This document shows, piece after piece, positions 25,581-34,969 of a DNA stretch of 64,000 nt. Origin of the DNA: UBA1672 sp050633505 (GTDB taxonomy: Bacteria > Pseudomonadota > Alphaproteobacteria > Micavibrionales > Micavibrionaceae). Within the stretch, counting starts at the first letter, position 1. Every line of letters starts with the position of its first letter. Location of the stretch: NCBI GenBank assembly GCA_050633505.1, contig JBOEGQ010000013.1, positions 62,001 through 126,000 on the forward strand. The letters are read 5' to 3'. A model generated the notes under the pieces. It saw only the letters and a list, made by a program, of their open reading frames with translations. It had not been told where the DNA came from and did not search any database. Made by a program: the position numbers and the translations under genes.

Positions 25581-26804
25581 CTAAATGCTGACCCCTAACT
25601 TATCGGCAACAGTGAATATGTCCTTATCTCCTCGCCCGCATAAGTTCATAACCAGTATATGGTCACTGGGTAGGTCTCCGGCGATTTTTGCAACATGTGC
25701 AAGGGCGTGAGAGGGCTCTAGCGCAGGGATAATCCCTTCTAGTTGTGCGCAAAGCTGGAACGCGTTTAATGCCTCATCATCAGTGACAGAAACATATTGA
25801 ACACGTTTTTGATCGAATAACCATGCATGCTCCGGCCCGATACCCGGGTAGTCAAGCCCCGCAGAAATTGAGTGCGCCTCTTGTATTTGTCCGTCATCAT
25901 TTTGTAGGAAATAGGTTTGCATACCATGAAGAACCCCCGGTTTACCACCTGTCAGGCTTGCCGCGTGTTGATCTGTGTCGACGCCCATACCACCTGCCTC
26001 AACACCAATCATATTGACATCTGCTTCATCAAGGAATGGATGAAACAATCCCATTGCGTTTGATCCGCCGCCAATCGCCGCGATTAAGGTATTTGGCAGG
26101 CGCCCTTCACGTTCCATCATTTGTGTACGTAGCTCTTTACCAATTACGGATTGGAAGTCGCGTACCATTGCGGGGAATGGGTGAGGGCCTCCGACAGTTC
26201 CGATCAGGTAATACGTATTGTGAACATTTGTAACCCAATCGCGCATGGCTTCATTCATTGCATCTTTTAGGGATGCAGATCCTGCGGAGACGGGAATAAC
26301 CTCTGCGCCCAGAAGCTTCATACGGAATACATTTGGTGCCTGACGTTCTACATCTTTTGCGCCCATGAAGACGGTGCATGGCAGATCGAATAACGCGCAC
26401 ACAGTGGCTGTGGCAACGCCATGTTGTCCCGCGCCGGTTTCGGCAATGATGCGGGTTTTCCCCATGCGCTTTGCCAAGAGAACCTGACCGATGCAGTGAT
26501 TGATTTTATGCGCGCCGGTATGGTTGAGTTCATCGCGTTTGAAATATATTTTTGCCCCACCAAAATGATTGGTGGTTTTTTCGGCAAAGTAGAGGGGAGA
26601 AGGGCGGCCAATATAATGCTTTGCCAACTCTTCAAATTCTGCCCAGAAATTCGGGTCTTCTTTGGCGGCTTGCCATGCTTTGCCAACCTCGAGAATAACA
26701 GGCATTAATGTTTCGGCGACATAGCGTCCGCCATACTGTCCGAAATGCCCCTGTTCATCAGGTGCATTGCGATAAGAATTCATTTTTAAAGTATCATCTG
26801 TCAT
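25581..26804 (-). CDS. trpB: Tryptophan synthase beta subunit
   Basis: PLP enzyme joining indole and serine to form tryptophan, 407 residues. The cofactor lysine is K100 in HTGAHKINH. AETGAGQHGVATA is the substrate carboxylate loop, and GGGSNAMGLF binds the PLP phosphate. GHFGQYGGRYVAETLMP is the standard N terminus. It follows trpF by eight bases. Sequence is that of the main TrpB1 type that pairs with TrpA, so separation from trpA here reflects insertion rather than a TrpB2 paralog. Confidence 0.97.
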   Translation of the reverse strand: MTDDTLKMNSYRNAPDEQGHFGQYGGRYVAETLMPVILEVGKAWQAAKEDPNFWAEFEELAKHYIGRPSPLYFAEKTTNHFGGAKIYFKRDELNHTGAHKINHCIGQVLLAKRMGKTRIIAETGAGQHGVATATVCALFDLPCTVFMGAKDVERQAPNVFRMKLLGAEVIPVSAGSASLKDAMNEAMRDWVTNVHNTYYLIGTVGGPHPFPAMVRDFQSVIGKELRTQMMEREGRLPNTLIAAIGGGSNAMGLFHPFLDEADVNMIGVEAGGMGVDTDQHAASLTGGKPGVLHGMQTYFLQNDDGQIQEAHSISAGLDYPGIGPEHAWLFDQKRVQYVSVTDDEALNAFQLCAQLEGIIPALEPSHALAHVAKIAGDLPSDHILVMNLCGRGDKDIFTVADKLGVSI

Positions 26805-26812
26805 GGCTGCGT

Positions 26813-27454
26813 TTATAGCGCGTTCACAGTATCAAGAAAAGCTTTGATTTTATCTGCATCTTTTTCGCCGCGTGTTTTTTCCACGCCAGAGGAAACATCA
26901 ACGGCGTTAGGCGACAGAATCGATAGGGCTTGCCCGATATTATCCGGTGTTAATCCACCTGATAACATCCATGGTTTGGAAAATGTCTGGTTTTTTAGAA
27001 TACCCCAGTCGAATGACTTTCCTGTTCCGCCGGGGAGGGCTGAATCTTTGGGTGGTTTCGCATCGAATAAGAGCCAATCTGTGACGGCCTCATATTTTGG
27101 GATGTGCTCTAAATCATCTGCACATTGTATCGGGATAGCCTTGATTATTGGCATGGCGAATTTATTCTTTATTTCCTGCACGCGGTCAGGCGATTCTGAG
27201 CCATGGAGCTGTATCATATCCAATTGTACTTTACCCAAAATACTGGTGAGTTCTTCATCTGTTGGATCAACGAATAAGCCAACAGCGCGCATACCAGTGG
27301 GGATCATAAGTGCGAGTTCCTTCGCCGTATCTGTTGCGACATGACGCGGGGAAGGGGGGAAAAAGACAAAGCCGATAAAACGCGCGTTTGCCTCAATACT
27401 GGCGCGGAGCATTTCTGGTGTTTTGATCCCACAAATTTTAGTTCGGGTTGTCAT
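26813..27454 (-). CDS. trpF: Phosphoribosylanthranilate isomerase
   Basis: Third step of tryptophan synthesis, a TIM barrel of 213 residues. I start it at 27454 (MTTRTKICGIKTPEM) because KICGI with the catalytic Cys is the conserved N terminus; the longer frame would add 12 residues. Asp in LLFDAKPPKD and the phosphate loops LSGGLTPDN and DVSSGVE are present. Its start overlaps the end of the upstream membrane-protein gene by 17 bases, so it may now depend on transcription through that inserted cluster. trpC, trpD and trpE are not in the window. Confidence 0.96.
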   Translation of the reverse strand: MTTRTKICGIKTPEMLRASIEANARFIGFVFFPPSPRHVATDTAKELALMIPTGMRAVGLFVDPTDEELTSILGKVQLDMIQLHGSESPDRVQEIKNKFAMPIIKAIPIQCADDLEHIPKYEAVTDWLLFDAKPPKDSALPGGTGKSFDWGILKNQTFSKPWMLSGGLTPDNIGQALSILSPNAVDVSSGVEKTRGEKDADKIKAFLDTVNAL

Positions 27455-28268
27455 TATTCGTATAACTTTCTTTCTGATGCGCCATCGCATAGAGATAGTA
27501 GTTCGATAAGGCGGTTATGCCAATAACTGTGTACATTGGTTCGAAGAAAAGCGTGATCGGTGAATCGAGCATAAACGTCATAAGAGGGCTATGACTCTCT
27601 TTATCTATACCGAAAAGTGCCTCCATTATTGTACGAAATGTGATAAGCAGAGCCAAAATAATCATGAATTTAAGGGAGGCAAAAAAACCTGACCAAAATA
27701 AGTTCCATATATAGCCTTTGCTGAGGTGGAATGCCTGCATCAAAGTTAATGGATTGTTTGTTGCTCTCGCGGGGAAGTAGAAAGAGAACCTGTATAATAT
27801 AAAGAAAGAAACGCAAAATGAGCCGAACATAATCAGTACATAGGGCCAAACAGCTTTAACCCCCGATTGCAATGGAATAAAGATTCCGGCAGAGAAAATG
27901 GCCATAGAGCCAACAGTTAAAAGGACGGCGATGAGCATAAAGATCAGCTCATTCCGTTTCGGTTTGAATATGCGCATAGGTGTATAATCGATACCATTAA
28001 TGACAAGTCGGTGCCAGTTAATGGCCCATATACCCATGAAATAAAGATACATCAGGTGAAAAGTCTCACTAAATATGAAGTTGGTGCTGTTTGGAAAGAA
28101 AAATGTATCTATAAGAGCACCTAAAAGCTGGAGGCCGAAAATAAACGGCATAAGGTTCCTATAGATCATCCAAAACTCATCATAATTATGATTTATGAAT
28201 GCAGTAATGTTTTTAGATGTGTCACTAATACCCAATGTTGGGATATATTTTCCATGAGTTCTAGTCAT
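27438..28268 (-). CDS. Multi-pass membrane protein, tandem paralog 4 of 4
   Basis: 276 residues with about six hydrophobic segments. It belongs to a four-gene family here, defined by: an N-terminal amphipathic stretch (FINHNYDEFW); AINWHRLVINGIDYTPMRIF; RFSFYFPARATNNPLTLMQAFHLSKGY split across two segments; and the ending GITALSNYYLYAMAHQ. No enzyme motif is seen. The repeated W-H-R and FYFPA motifs flank predicted helices and may form a ligand or lipid site. The family is unknown to me; a weak similarity to membrane domains of the GPDPase or YIP1 kind is possible. It overlaps trpF by 17 bases. Confidence 0.75.
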   Translation of the reverse strand: MTRTHGKYIPTLGISDTSKNITAFINHNYDEFWMIYRNLMPFIFGLQLLGALIDTFFFPNSTNFIFSETFHLMYLYFMGIWAINWHRLVINGIDYTPMRIFKPKRNELIFMLIAVLLTVGSMAIFSAGIFIPLQSGVKAVWPYVLIMFGSFCVSFFILYRFSFYFPARATNNPLTLMQAFHLSKGYIWNLFWSGFFASLKFMIILALLITFRTIMEALFGIDKESHSPLMTFMLDSPITLFFEPMYTVIGITALSNYYLYAMAHQKESYTNNDNPN

Positions 28269-28277
28269 AATGGCACC

Positions 28278-29207
28278 TTATAACATGTCTTCATATATAT
28301 CATCGTTTTGTTCCGGCTCACTAATACTCTGCAAATAGTAATTTGATACAATTGTTACGCCGATCACAAGAAACATGGGAGAAAAGAATATCATGAATGG
28401 TAGCCCCATGATCAGTGTTATGCCATGCAACGCCCATGTACTTGGTGCGCTATCAAATGCATTATTTGCGGGGCTGTATATGAGTTGCATAAGGTAAGGC
28501 GTTAAAAACATTAGAACGGCAGAATATATCGTTGCAGCCAACCCAACCCGCCAAGATGCACGGATATAAGAGAGTATGATTTTACCAAAATACCCGCGTG
28601 TTAAGTCAAAGGATTGCATGATTGTTATCTGTCTGTTTGCCGCCTTTGCCGGAAAGTAAAAGCTGCATTTAAAGAACAAAAAAGCCATGAAACATCCCAA
28701 TACCAACATCATCACAGGGAAAATATACCCGAAATCCATCATGGCAATAGAAAAGGGAAGGGACATCATGAGTATTGGAAAAGCGAAAAATGAACCGTAA
28801 ACTATAATATATAACACCGCCAATAGGGTTATGAATTGTATTTCATGCCAGCGGGGAATAAATATTGACATTATCCGATAGTTTTCTGAACCGTTAATGA
28901 CAAGACGATGCCAGCTAATCGCGATGACAGCCATTAAATAGCCATTCATCGCCATATGTGTGATGTTGAGCGCCCAAATAACCGTGAATAACGATAATGA
29001 ATATCCAAGAACTGTGAAGGAGGGGGATGTGGGCTCTATATCTGAGTGATCGAATACTGATGTCACGATATAGTCAGTCATAGACATGGTGAATATGTTA
29101 AGTATTATAATCAGAGGAAGAACATGCGCGACCACCTGCCAAAAGTGGTGATAATGTTTCTTGATAAAGCTTCGAGTATTTAGGGCGGTTTCTTTGGGTG
29201 TATTCAT
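28278..29207 (-). CDS. Multi-pass membrane protein, tandem paralog 3 of 4
   Basis: 309 residues, six or so membrane segments. I choose the start at 29207 (MNTPKETALNTRS) because GGAG lies five bases upstream; an in-frame ATG 18 bases earlier has no such site and would overlap the gene before. Family motifs: SFIKKHYHHFWQVV, AISWHRLVINGSENYRIM, KCSFYFPAKAANRQITIMQS, LTRGYFGKI, and IGVTIVSNYYLQSI. It has a longer central region than its paralogs. It sits one base after its upstream neighbour, so expression is coupled. Function unknown. Confidence 0.75.
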   Translation of the reverse strand: MNTPKETALNTRSFIKKHYHHFWQVVAHVLPLIIILNIFTMSMTDYIVTSVFDHSDIEPTSPSFTVLGYSLSLFTVIWALNITHMAMNGYLMAVIAISWHRLVINGSENYRIMSIFIPRWHEIQFITLLAVLYIIVYGSFFAFPILMMSLPFSIAMMDFGYIFPVMMLVLGCFMAFLFFKCSFYFPAKAANRQITIMQSFDLTRGYFGKIILSYIRASWRVGLAATIYSAVLMFLTPYLMQLIYSPANNAFDSAPSTWALHGITLIMGLPFMIFFSPMFLVIGVTIVSNYYLQSISEPEQNDDIYEDML

Positions 29208-29208
29208 A

Positions 29209-30063
29209 CTATCTCCGGATTGCATGTAAATAATAGTTCGTTGTGATAGTTACGCCAATTACGATGAACATTGGTTTGAAGAATAGTAACGAAGGTATGC
29301 CAATGAGGATCGTAAGATAACGTGAAGTAGATAAGAAGTCTGCTGTTCCTATATCGGGATTGTATGATTTTACTATTTCAAGGCTTTGTTCCATAAGGAT
29401 ATAGCCGATAAAGAGATACAGGATAAATAATATTCCGATTTTCGCAATGGCATTTAAGTATGAAAGTATTATTTTCCCGAAATAGCCGGAAGCCAAATCA
29501 TATGATTCCGGCAGGGTCATCGCTTTGTTTGTGAGTTTAGCCAAGCAAAAAAAGCTGCATTTATAGTACGCTATGCTCAGATATATTACGGCGATCACGG
29601 TTAAAGCACTTAATAGATTCGGATAAAGTATTTTGATGTGTATGGGCAGAATTATATGCATATGTGCGAGTAATGCATAAGCAATCGCCAAACCTATAAT
29701 CGCCTTGATAAAGGCAAGATCATCTTTTTGTGGTTTTAAAAGGCTCACCTGCTGATATGTCGTTTGATTGTAACGTGCAATGATCAAACGGTGCCAGTTA
29801 ATGATGAAAAAGGAATAGATGTAAAGGTTTAGAAACACTGTGACCATTGTAATGAAATACGCAACGGTGAGTGCAATATTCGCGTAATTATGTATGGTGT
29901 ATTCGATAATTTGTGAGAACACAAAGTTGGTGATGAGATGAAAAAGGATGATAAAGGGGGCGATATCCTTCACCAAGTGCCAGAATTCACGTCTGTGCTC
30001 TTTTATAAAAGATTGGGTTGTCTTGGATGCACCTTTGGGGTCTGAGATAGGTGTAAAACTCAT
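29209..30063 (-). CDS. Multi-pass membrane protein, tandem paralog 2 of 4
   Basis: 284 residues, preceded by a GAGGAAAG ribosome-binding site. Same family pattern: SFIKEHRREFWHLV near the N terminus, FIINWHRLIIARYNQTTYQQ, KCSFFCLAKLTNKAMTLPES (FYFPA replaced by FFCLA), ASGYFGKII, and IGVTITTNYYLHAIRR. It is the most divergent member at the FYFPA motif. Its N terminus, SDPKGASKTTQSF, resembles the YDPKGESAQA start of paralog 1. Function unknown. Confidence 0.74.
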   Translation of the reverse strand: MSFTPISDPKGASKTTQSFIKEHRREFWHLVKDIAPFIILFHLITNFVFSQIIEYTIHNYANIALTVAYFITMVTVFLNLYIYSFFIINWHRLIIARYNQTTYQQVSLLKPQKDDLAFIKAIIGLAIAYALLAHMHIILPIHIKILYPNLLSALTVIAVIYLSIAYYKCSFFCLAKLTNKAMTLPESYDLASGYFGKIILSYLNAIAKIGILFILYLFIGYILMEQSLEIVKSYNPDIGTADFLSTSRYLTILIGIPSLLFFKPMFIVIGVTITTNYYLHAIRR

Positions 30064-30113
30064 GCTTCTTTCCTCAAAATTCGGTTTCTAGTTTTGATTA
30101 TAAGGGATTTCTT

Positions 30114-30968
30114 TTATAGCTCCCCTTCATCATCTATGGCTTTACGTAGTTGTTCCCGTTCTTTTTCTTCTTTGGTGTAAGAATAGCGAGGGTCTTTCTG
30201 TATGATATATAAATAATAATTAGAAAGCGTCGTGACCCCTATTGCTGCGAAAATGGGGCTAAAAAACAGGTGGCTGGGTAAGGCAAAAATATAGCCTAAT
30301 GTATTTAGCCCTGCTTCTAGTTGTAAGCTGTAAACAATGGCAGAAATAAGTAGAACCATGACAATTAGATACGCAAATAAGAGTAACATCCATTTTACTG
30401 ACGCGCGGAATGATACCCATATAATGCGCCATAGATATCCTTTGCTCATGTGGAAAGCCTGCCCCATAGTAAGGTCGGCGTTGGTGGCTTTAGCAGGAAA
30501 ATATAAACAGCAACGGAATGCGAGATAGATCATTGCAAAGAATATGAATATGGCGAGAATAATGGCGGCAGACGACTGTGTTATTGCTGCGCCGACCAGT
30601 GAGCCTATTCCAATGATTCCGATGATCAGCCCTATTAGGAAACCCATGCCTATAAAAACCAGTTCATGTTTTTTGGGGGCAAAAGGATCCATCGGGACAT
30701 AATTATCAGGTCCATGAATTACAATTCTATGCCAAGAAATCACAAACACCGTAGAAAAATATGTAGAGAGTAGGCCAAAAAGACCAAAACCATTTTTACT
30801 ATCAGAAAAATAGACATCAGATATAATCGCATCCAGTAAGTATAATCCCGCAATATAGGGCGCCAACGGAATAAAAACCTCCCAGAGCTTATCCATGTTG
30901 TCTTCGACAAACTTTTTCACATTAACTCTTGCCTGGGCTGATTCGCCTTTTGGATCGTAATGATTCAT
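30114..30968 (-). CDS. Multi-pass membrane protein, tandem paralog 1 of 4
   Basis: 284 residues, first in the array, 14 bases after pyrF's upstream neighbour relation ends (pyrF lies upstream and stops at 30983). Motifs: KKFVEDNMDKLWEVF, FVISWHRIVIHGPDNYVPMD, RCCLYFPAKATNADLTMGQA, HMSKGYLWRIIW and IGVTTLSNYYLYIIQ. Glycine- and isoleucine-rich central helices (GFLIGLIIGIIGIGSLVG). It has a charged C-terminal tail (KEEKEREQLRKAIDDEGEL) absent from the others. Probably reads through from pyrF. Function unknown. Confidence 0.75.
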   Translation of the reverse strand: MNHYDPKGESAQARVNVKKFVEDNMDKLWEVFIPLAPYIAGLYLLDAIISDVYFSDSKNGFGLFGLLSTYFSTVFVISWHRIVIHGPDNYVPMDPFAPKKHELVFIGMGFLIGLIIGIIGIGSLVGAAITQSSAAIILAIFIFFAMIYLAFRCCLYFPAKATNADLTMGQAFHMSKGYLWRIIWVSFRASVKWMLLLFAYLIVMVLLISAIVYSLQLEAGLNTLGYIFALPSHLFFSPIFAAIGVTTLSNYYLYIIQKDPRYSYTKEEKEREQLRKAIDDEGEL

Positions 30969-30982
30969 AAAAATTCTTTCTT

Positions 30983-31675
30983 CTATAAGCTATCAATTAT
31001 ATGTTGTGCAGCTTTGGCTGGATTATCTGCACCTGTAATTGGCCGTCCGATTACAAGGTGAGTTGCCCCTGTATCAAGGGCATCTTGCGGAGTCATCGTG
31101 CGCTTTTGGTCGCCTTTTGTGCTGCCTTCCGGGCGGATGCCGGGAACCATCAGGGCGAAGTCCGATCCACATGCCTTACGCAGACGGCTAATTTCATGAG
31201 CGGAACATACAACACCGTCTAACCCCGCCTTTTGTGTGAGAAGGGCAAGGCGCTCTACTTGATCGGCGATGTTATTCTGATAGCCGATATCATGCACCAT
31301 TTGCGCATCAAGGGAGGTCAGTAATGTTACGGCGAGTAGTTTAGTGTCCGATCCACATGCGTCTTTTGCGGCTTCCATCATTGCAGTGCCACCGGATGCA
31401 TGGACGTTCAAATAGGCAGGTGCAAAATTGGAGCAGATCCCACGCACCGCACCGGCAACAGTGTTTGGAATATCATGGAATTTTAAATCGATGAAAAGCT
31501 GTGCTTGTGGCGCTGCGTTTAAGACTTTTTCAATACCCTGTGGGCCGAAATTATTGAAGAATTCAAGTCCGAGCTTAATCCCGCCTGTAACGGGGGCGAT
31601 ATTTTTTGTCAGGGCGCAGGCATGATCAAGATCCGCCGTGTCAATGGCGCAAAATATAATGGGGTGTTGTGTCAT
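30983..31675 (-). CDS. pyrF: Orotidine 5'-phosphate decarboxylase
   Basis: Final step of UMP synthesis, a TIM barrel of 230 residues. I start it at 31675 (MTQHPIIFCAID), where the family begins and an AGGAAT site lies upstream; the longer frame would add 65 unrelated residues. The catalytic Asp-Lys-x-x-Asp set is D63, K65 and D68 in FIDLKFHDIPN, with D11 and K34 upstream. MVPGIRPEG and HLVIGRPIT are the phosphate loops. It lies ten bases after lapA. pyrC is also in the window at 40.6 kb. Confidence 0.97.
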   Translation of the reverse strand: MTQHPIIFCAIDTADLDHACALTKNIAPVTGGIKLGLEFFNNFGPQGIEKVLNAAPQAQLFIDLKFHDIPNTVAGAVRGICSNFAPAYLNVHASGGTAMMEAAKDACGSDTKLLAVTLLTSLDAQMVHDIGYQNNIADQVERLALLTQKAGLDGVVCSAHEISRLRKACGSDFALMVPGIRPEGSTKGDQKRTMTPQDALDTGATHLVIGRPITGADNPAKAAQHIIDSL

Positions 31676-31685
31676 GATGTGATTC

Positions 31686-32021
31686 CTATTTCGAGGGAAG
31701 TGCGGGGAAAATCTCAGGCGCGGGGGCAGAATGGATAAATTTATCTTCTTTTGTGTGTGCCAGTTCTTTTTCCAGGCGCTTAATTTCTTTGTTTTGTTTG
31801 CGTTTGGCTTTTCGCGTGTGGCCACCATTGAGCCAAACGATGATTCCACCAAGGATGAAGCCAACGACAAAGGAAGAAAGAATCAACACATATGCAGGTA
31901 GGGTTTCCGGCTCACTTATTGGATTCCATGTAATGGATACATCATCACGATTCAATGCCGCAAATGCGGCGAGAACAAGTGTTAGGAACAGTCCCAAAAG
32001 CCAACGAATTGCGGATATCAT
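31686..32021 (-). CDS. LapA-domain (DUF1049) inner-membrane protein
   Basis: 111 residues with two membrane helices (about 6-22 and 43-63), then a charged coiled-coil tail (RKAKRKQNKEIKRLEKELAH). The pattern LNRDDVSITWNP between the helices, followed by a GFILGG helix, is typical of LapA, which helps assemble lipopolysaccharide and recruit LapB in enterics. Position right after ihfB is common across proteobacteria. No lapB gene is next to it. Confidence 0.88.
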   Translation of the reverse strand: MISAIRWLLGLFLTLVLAAFAALNRDDVSITWNPISEPETLPAYVLILSSFVVGFILGGIIVWLNGGHTRKAKRKQNKEIKRLEKELAHTKEDKFIHSAPAPEIFPALPSK

Positions 32022-32029
32022 GAGAAATA

Positions 32030-32311
32030 TTACTCCTCATTCAGCTTTTCGCGTAATGCCTTACCTGTTTTGAAGAATGGAAGGCTTTTCGCTTCAACCT
32101 GAACCGTTTCACCTGTTCGTGGGTTTCTGCCAACGCGTGCTTCACGATGTTTAACAGAAAAAGCACCAAATCCACGTAACTCAACGCGGTCTCCCTGCGC
32201 CAGTGCATCTGTAATACTATTGAAAATCGTATCAACGATATTCTCAACATCGATAATACGCAAGTGAGGGTTTAAATCAGCTAAACGTTGGATCAGCTCT
32301 GATTTTGTCAT
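32030..32311 (-). CDS. ihfB: Integration host factor subunit beta
   Basis: 93-residue DNA-bending protein of the HU/IHF family. The beta-arm signature GRNPRTGETVQVEAKSLPFF is intact, with VELRGFGAFSVKHREAR before it. MTKSELIQRLADLNPHL and the placement after rpsA identify the beta subunit. It acts as a heterodimer with IhfA, encoded elsewhere, and supports sigma-54 promoters; rpoN is present in this window. Confidence 0.95.
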   Translation of the reverse strand: MTKSELIQRLADLNPHLRIIDVENIVDTIFNSITDALAQGDRVELRGFGAFSVKHREARVGRNPRTGETVQVEAKSLPFFKTGKALREKLNEE

Positions 32312-32439
32312 AACGTCACCTTTCTCTACGGGCCTTATGCATCAAAAAGTTTCTGAGTATATACTACAGTGCCCGATATGGTGGAAGCCGTCAAGTAAAA
32401 CCCCTTGATTATGCTATGTTTTTTGTTTTTACGAAAATA

Positions 32440-32470
32440 AAAAAAAGCCGGCAGTTTGCGCCGGCTTTTA
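32440..32470 (-). terminator. Intrinsic terminator of rpsA
   Basis: Stem GCCGGC (32447-32452), seven-base loop, GCCGGC (32460-32465), extended by A/T pairs. On the minus strand a long T run follows. It lies about 30 bases past the rpsA stop and separates it from the ihfB transcription unit. Confidence 0.88.
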
Positions 32471-32501
32471 TCTTTGATCAACAATAAGGAGAAATTCGTC
32501 C

Positions 32502-34208
32502 TTATTTATTCTTTTCTTGTAGAGCTGCACCAAGGATATCACCAAGAGATGCACCGCTTTCTGTAGAGCCGAAGTCTTTCATTGCTTGCTTATCTTCATC
32601 GATTTCGCGTGCTTTGATAGACAGGCCTAGCTTACGGTTTTTCTTGTCAACGGATGTGATTTTTGCATCAACTTTCTCATCGACAGCAAAACGATCTGTA
32701 CGTTGTTCTGAACGTTCACGGGACAAGTCAATTTTCTTGATTGTGCCAGTTACGTTTTCATTCACGGTTACCTCGATTACAGATGTTGTGATTGAGGTGA
32801 TTGTACATGTAACAACTGCACCTTTTGCCATACCTTGTAGAGCACCTTCATATGGATCATCGCTTAACTGCTTGATACCAAGTGCGATGCGTTCACGATC
32901 AGGGTCCATTTCAAGAACCTTGGCTTTCACAACATCGCCTTTATTGAAGTTTTTCAAAGCGTCTTCTGTTTGATCTTCCCATGAAATGTCAGATAGGTGA
33001 ACCATACCATCGATTTCTTCTGTAAGAGCAACGAACAAACCGAATTCAGTGATATTGCGGATTTCACCTTCAATTTCCTGACCAACAGTTTGATCTGCAC
33101 AGTATTTCGCCCAAGGGTTTTCCTGACACTGTTTCAGGCCAAGTGAAATACGGCGTTTTTCAAGATCAACTTCCAGAACAACCACTTCAACTTCCTGAGA
33201 TGTTGAAACGATTTTACCCGGATGTACGTTCTTCTTTGTCCAAGACATTTCAGAAACGTGAACAAGACCTTCGATACCGTCTTCCAGTTCAACAAATGCA
33301 CCGTAATCTGCGATATTGCTGATGCGACCGGTAAAGCGGGCACCTTCAACATATTTATCAGAGATAGTCTGCCATGGATCTGTTTCAAGTTGTTTCATAC
33401 CCAAGGAGATACGCTGTGTTTCTTCGTTAAAGCGAATAACCTGAACATCAACAGATTGACCGATTTGGAGAACTTCTGATGGATGGTTAACACGTTTCCA
33501 TGAGATGTCTGTAACGTGCAGAAGACCGTCAACGCCACCAAGATCAACGAATGCACCGTAATCTGTGATGTTTTTAACGATACCTTCAAGAACCTGACCT
33601 TCAGCCAGATTTTCAAGAAGATCGCTACGTGCTTCCTGACGTGATTCTTCAAGGATAGAGCGACGTGAAACAACGATGTTTCCGCGGCTACGATCCATTT
33701 TCAGAACATGGAAAGGCTGTGCTTGGTTCATCAACGGCTCAATATCGCGAACCGGACGGATATCAACCTGAGAACCCGGTAGGAACGCAACAGCGCCACC
33801 AAGATCAACGGTAAATCCACCTTTAACACGACCGAAGATAAGACCGGTAACGCGCTCACCTTTTTCATGGGATTTTTCAAGTTCAAGCCATACTTCCTCA
33901 CGACGTGCTTTATCACGTGAAAGTACTGATTCACCGTCTCTGTTTTCCATACGTTCAACGAAAACTTCGACAGTGTCGCCTAATTTAATTTCTGGGTCTT
34001 CTCCGGGTTTGGAGAATTCGTGACGTGCAACACGCCCTTCGGATTTAAGACCGACATCAACGATAACGTGATCGGATTCAAGACCGATAACAACGCCTTT
34101 GACGACTTTTCCTTCAAATGTTTGATTTTCACCAAGAGATTCACCAAGCAAAGTTGCAAACTCAACTGAGTCTTCTCTATCTTTTAGATTTGCGGCAATA
34201 TGAGCCAT
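32502..34208 (-). CDS. rpsA: 30S ribosomal protein S1
   Basis: 568 residues with six S1 RNA-binding repeats, the normal proteobacterial length. Clear repeats contain GIVKNITDYGAFVDLGGVDGLLHV, GRISNIADYGAFVELEDGIEGLVHVSEMSW and similar (each shortened here to its core: ITDYGAFVDLGG, IADYGAFVELEDG, ITEFGLFVALTEE). The N-terminal repeats (VVKGVVIGLESDHVIVDVG) bind the ribosome. S1 unfolds mRNA for initiation. The gene follows cmk by 46 bases, the standard cmk-rpsA-ihfB order. Confidence 0.97.
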   Translation of the reverse strand: MAHIAANLKDREDSVEFATLLGESLGENQTFEGKVVKGVVIGLESDHVIVDVGLKSEGRVARHEFSKPGEDPEIKLGDTVEVFVERMENRDGESVLSRDKARREEVWLELEKSHEKGERVTGLIFGRVKGGFTVDLGGAVAFLPGSQVDIRPVRDIEPLMNQAQPFHVLKMDRSRGNIVVSRRSILEESRQEARSDLLENLAEGQVLEGIVKNITDYGAFVDLGGVDGLLHVTDISWKRVNHPSEVLQIGQSVDVQVIRFNEETQRISLGMKQLETDPWQTISDKYVEGARFTGRISNIADYGAFVELEDGIEGLVHVSEMSWTKKNVHPGKIVSTSQEVEVVVLEVDLEKRRISLGLKQCQENPWAKYCADQTVGQEIEGEIRNITEFGLFVALTEEIDGMVHLSDISWEDQTEDALKNFNKGDVVKAKVLEMDPDRERIALGIKQLSDDPYEGALQGMAKGAVVTCTITSITTSVIEVTVNENVTGTIKKIDLSRERSEQRTDRFAVDEKVDAKITSVDKKNRKLGLSIKAREIDEDKQAMKDFGSTESGASLGDILGAALQEKNK

Positions 34209-34254
34209 AATATTTTCCTTTCAAAATTAAAGTCATGCCCAAACGGCATGTGCT

Positions 34255-34926
34255 TTAGACGGATAATGCAAAGGTTTTACGCGCATAATTCAGTGCGATC
34301 TCAAGTATTTCATCGGCTGATTTGTCGCTGCTATCAATCGTTACAGCATCTTCCGCCGACTTGAGTGGAGCCGTTTCCCGACCCCGATCACGTGCATCAC
34401 GCGCGCGCATATCTTCTAAAACGGTGCTATATGTAGCGCCTAATCCTTTAGATTGCAACTCTTTCATGCGTCTTTGTGCGCGAATTTCCAATTTTGCAGT
34501 GATATAGAGCTTCAAAGGGGCGTTTGGGCAAATAACGGTTCCTATATCTCGCCCGTCCAGAATTGCTCCGTCATAGTCCCCTCCCGGTGTGGCGGCGAAG
34601 GATCGTTGGATCTCTAGCAGTCGATTGCGTACGGTTTGTAAGCTGGCCACTTTCGAGGCCGCAGATCCGGTCTCATCATTACGTAAGTCCGGATTATCAA
34701 GTGGACTGTCTGTTTGGGATCTTAGTCTTTCTTCTAAAGAGGCACATCCGCGTATTGCATCTTCTTCGTTTTCGGGGGCTCCCTTATTTTGCAGTACCTC
34801 ATATGCAACTGCGCGATATAACGCGCCAGTATCCATATGGGCGAAATTCAAGGCCTTGGCCAGATTACGCGAAAGTGTGCCTTTACCACTTGCCGCGGGA
34901 CCGTCAATTGCTATTATCTTATTCAT
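34255..34926 (-). CDS. cmk: Cytidylate kinase
   Basis: Phosphorylates CMP and dCMP with ATP, 223 residues. I start it at 34926 (MNKIIAIDGPAASGKGT) since the Walker A begins near residue 9; the longer frame would add 43 residues. DTGALYRAVAYE is the nucleotide-monophosphate binding motif; DGRDIGTVICP carries the conserved Asp-Arg-Asp; RARDARDRGRETAPL is the lid arginine region. A plus-strand lipoprotein gene separates it from aroA, its usual upstream partner. Confidence 0.96.
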   Translation of the reverse strand: MNKIIAIDGPAASGKGTLSRNLAKALNFAHMDTGALYRAVAYEVLQNKGAPENEEDAIRGCASLEERLRSQTDSPLDNPDLRNDETGSAASKVASLQTVRNRLLEIQRSFAATPGGDYDGAILDGRDIGTVICPNAPLKLYITAKLEIRAQRRMKELQSKGLGATYSTVLEDMRARDARDRGRETAPLKSAEDAVTIDSSDKSADEILEIALNYARKTFALSV

Positions 34927-34969
34927 GGCCTGACCATACAACTCTGATATTCGTGAGATCAAGCGCAAG

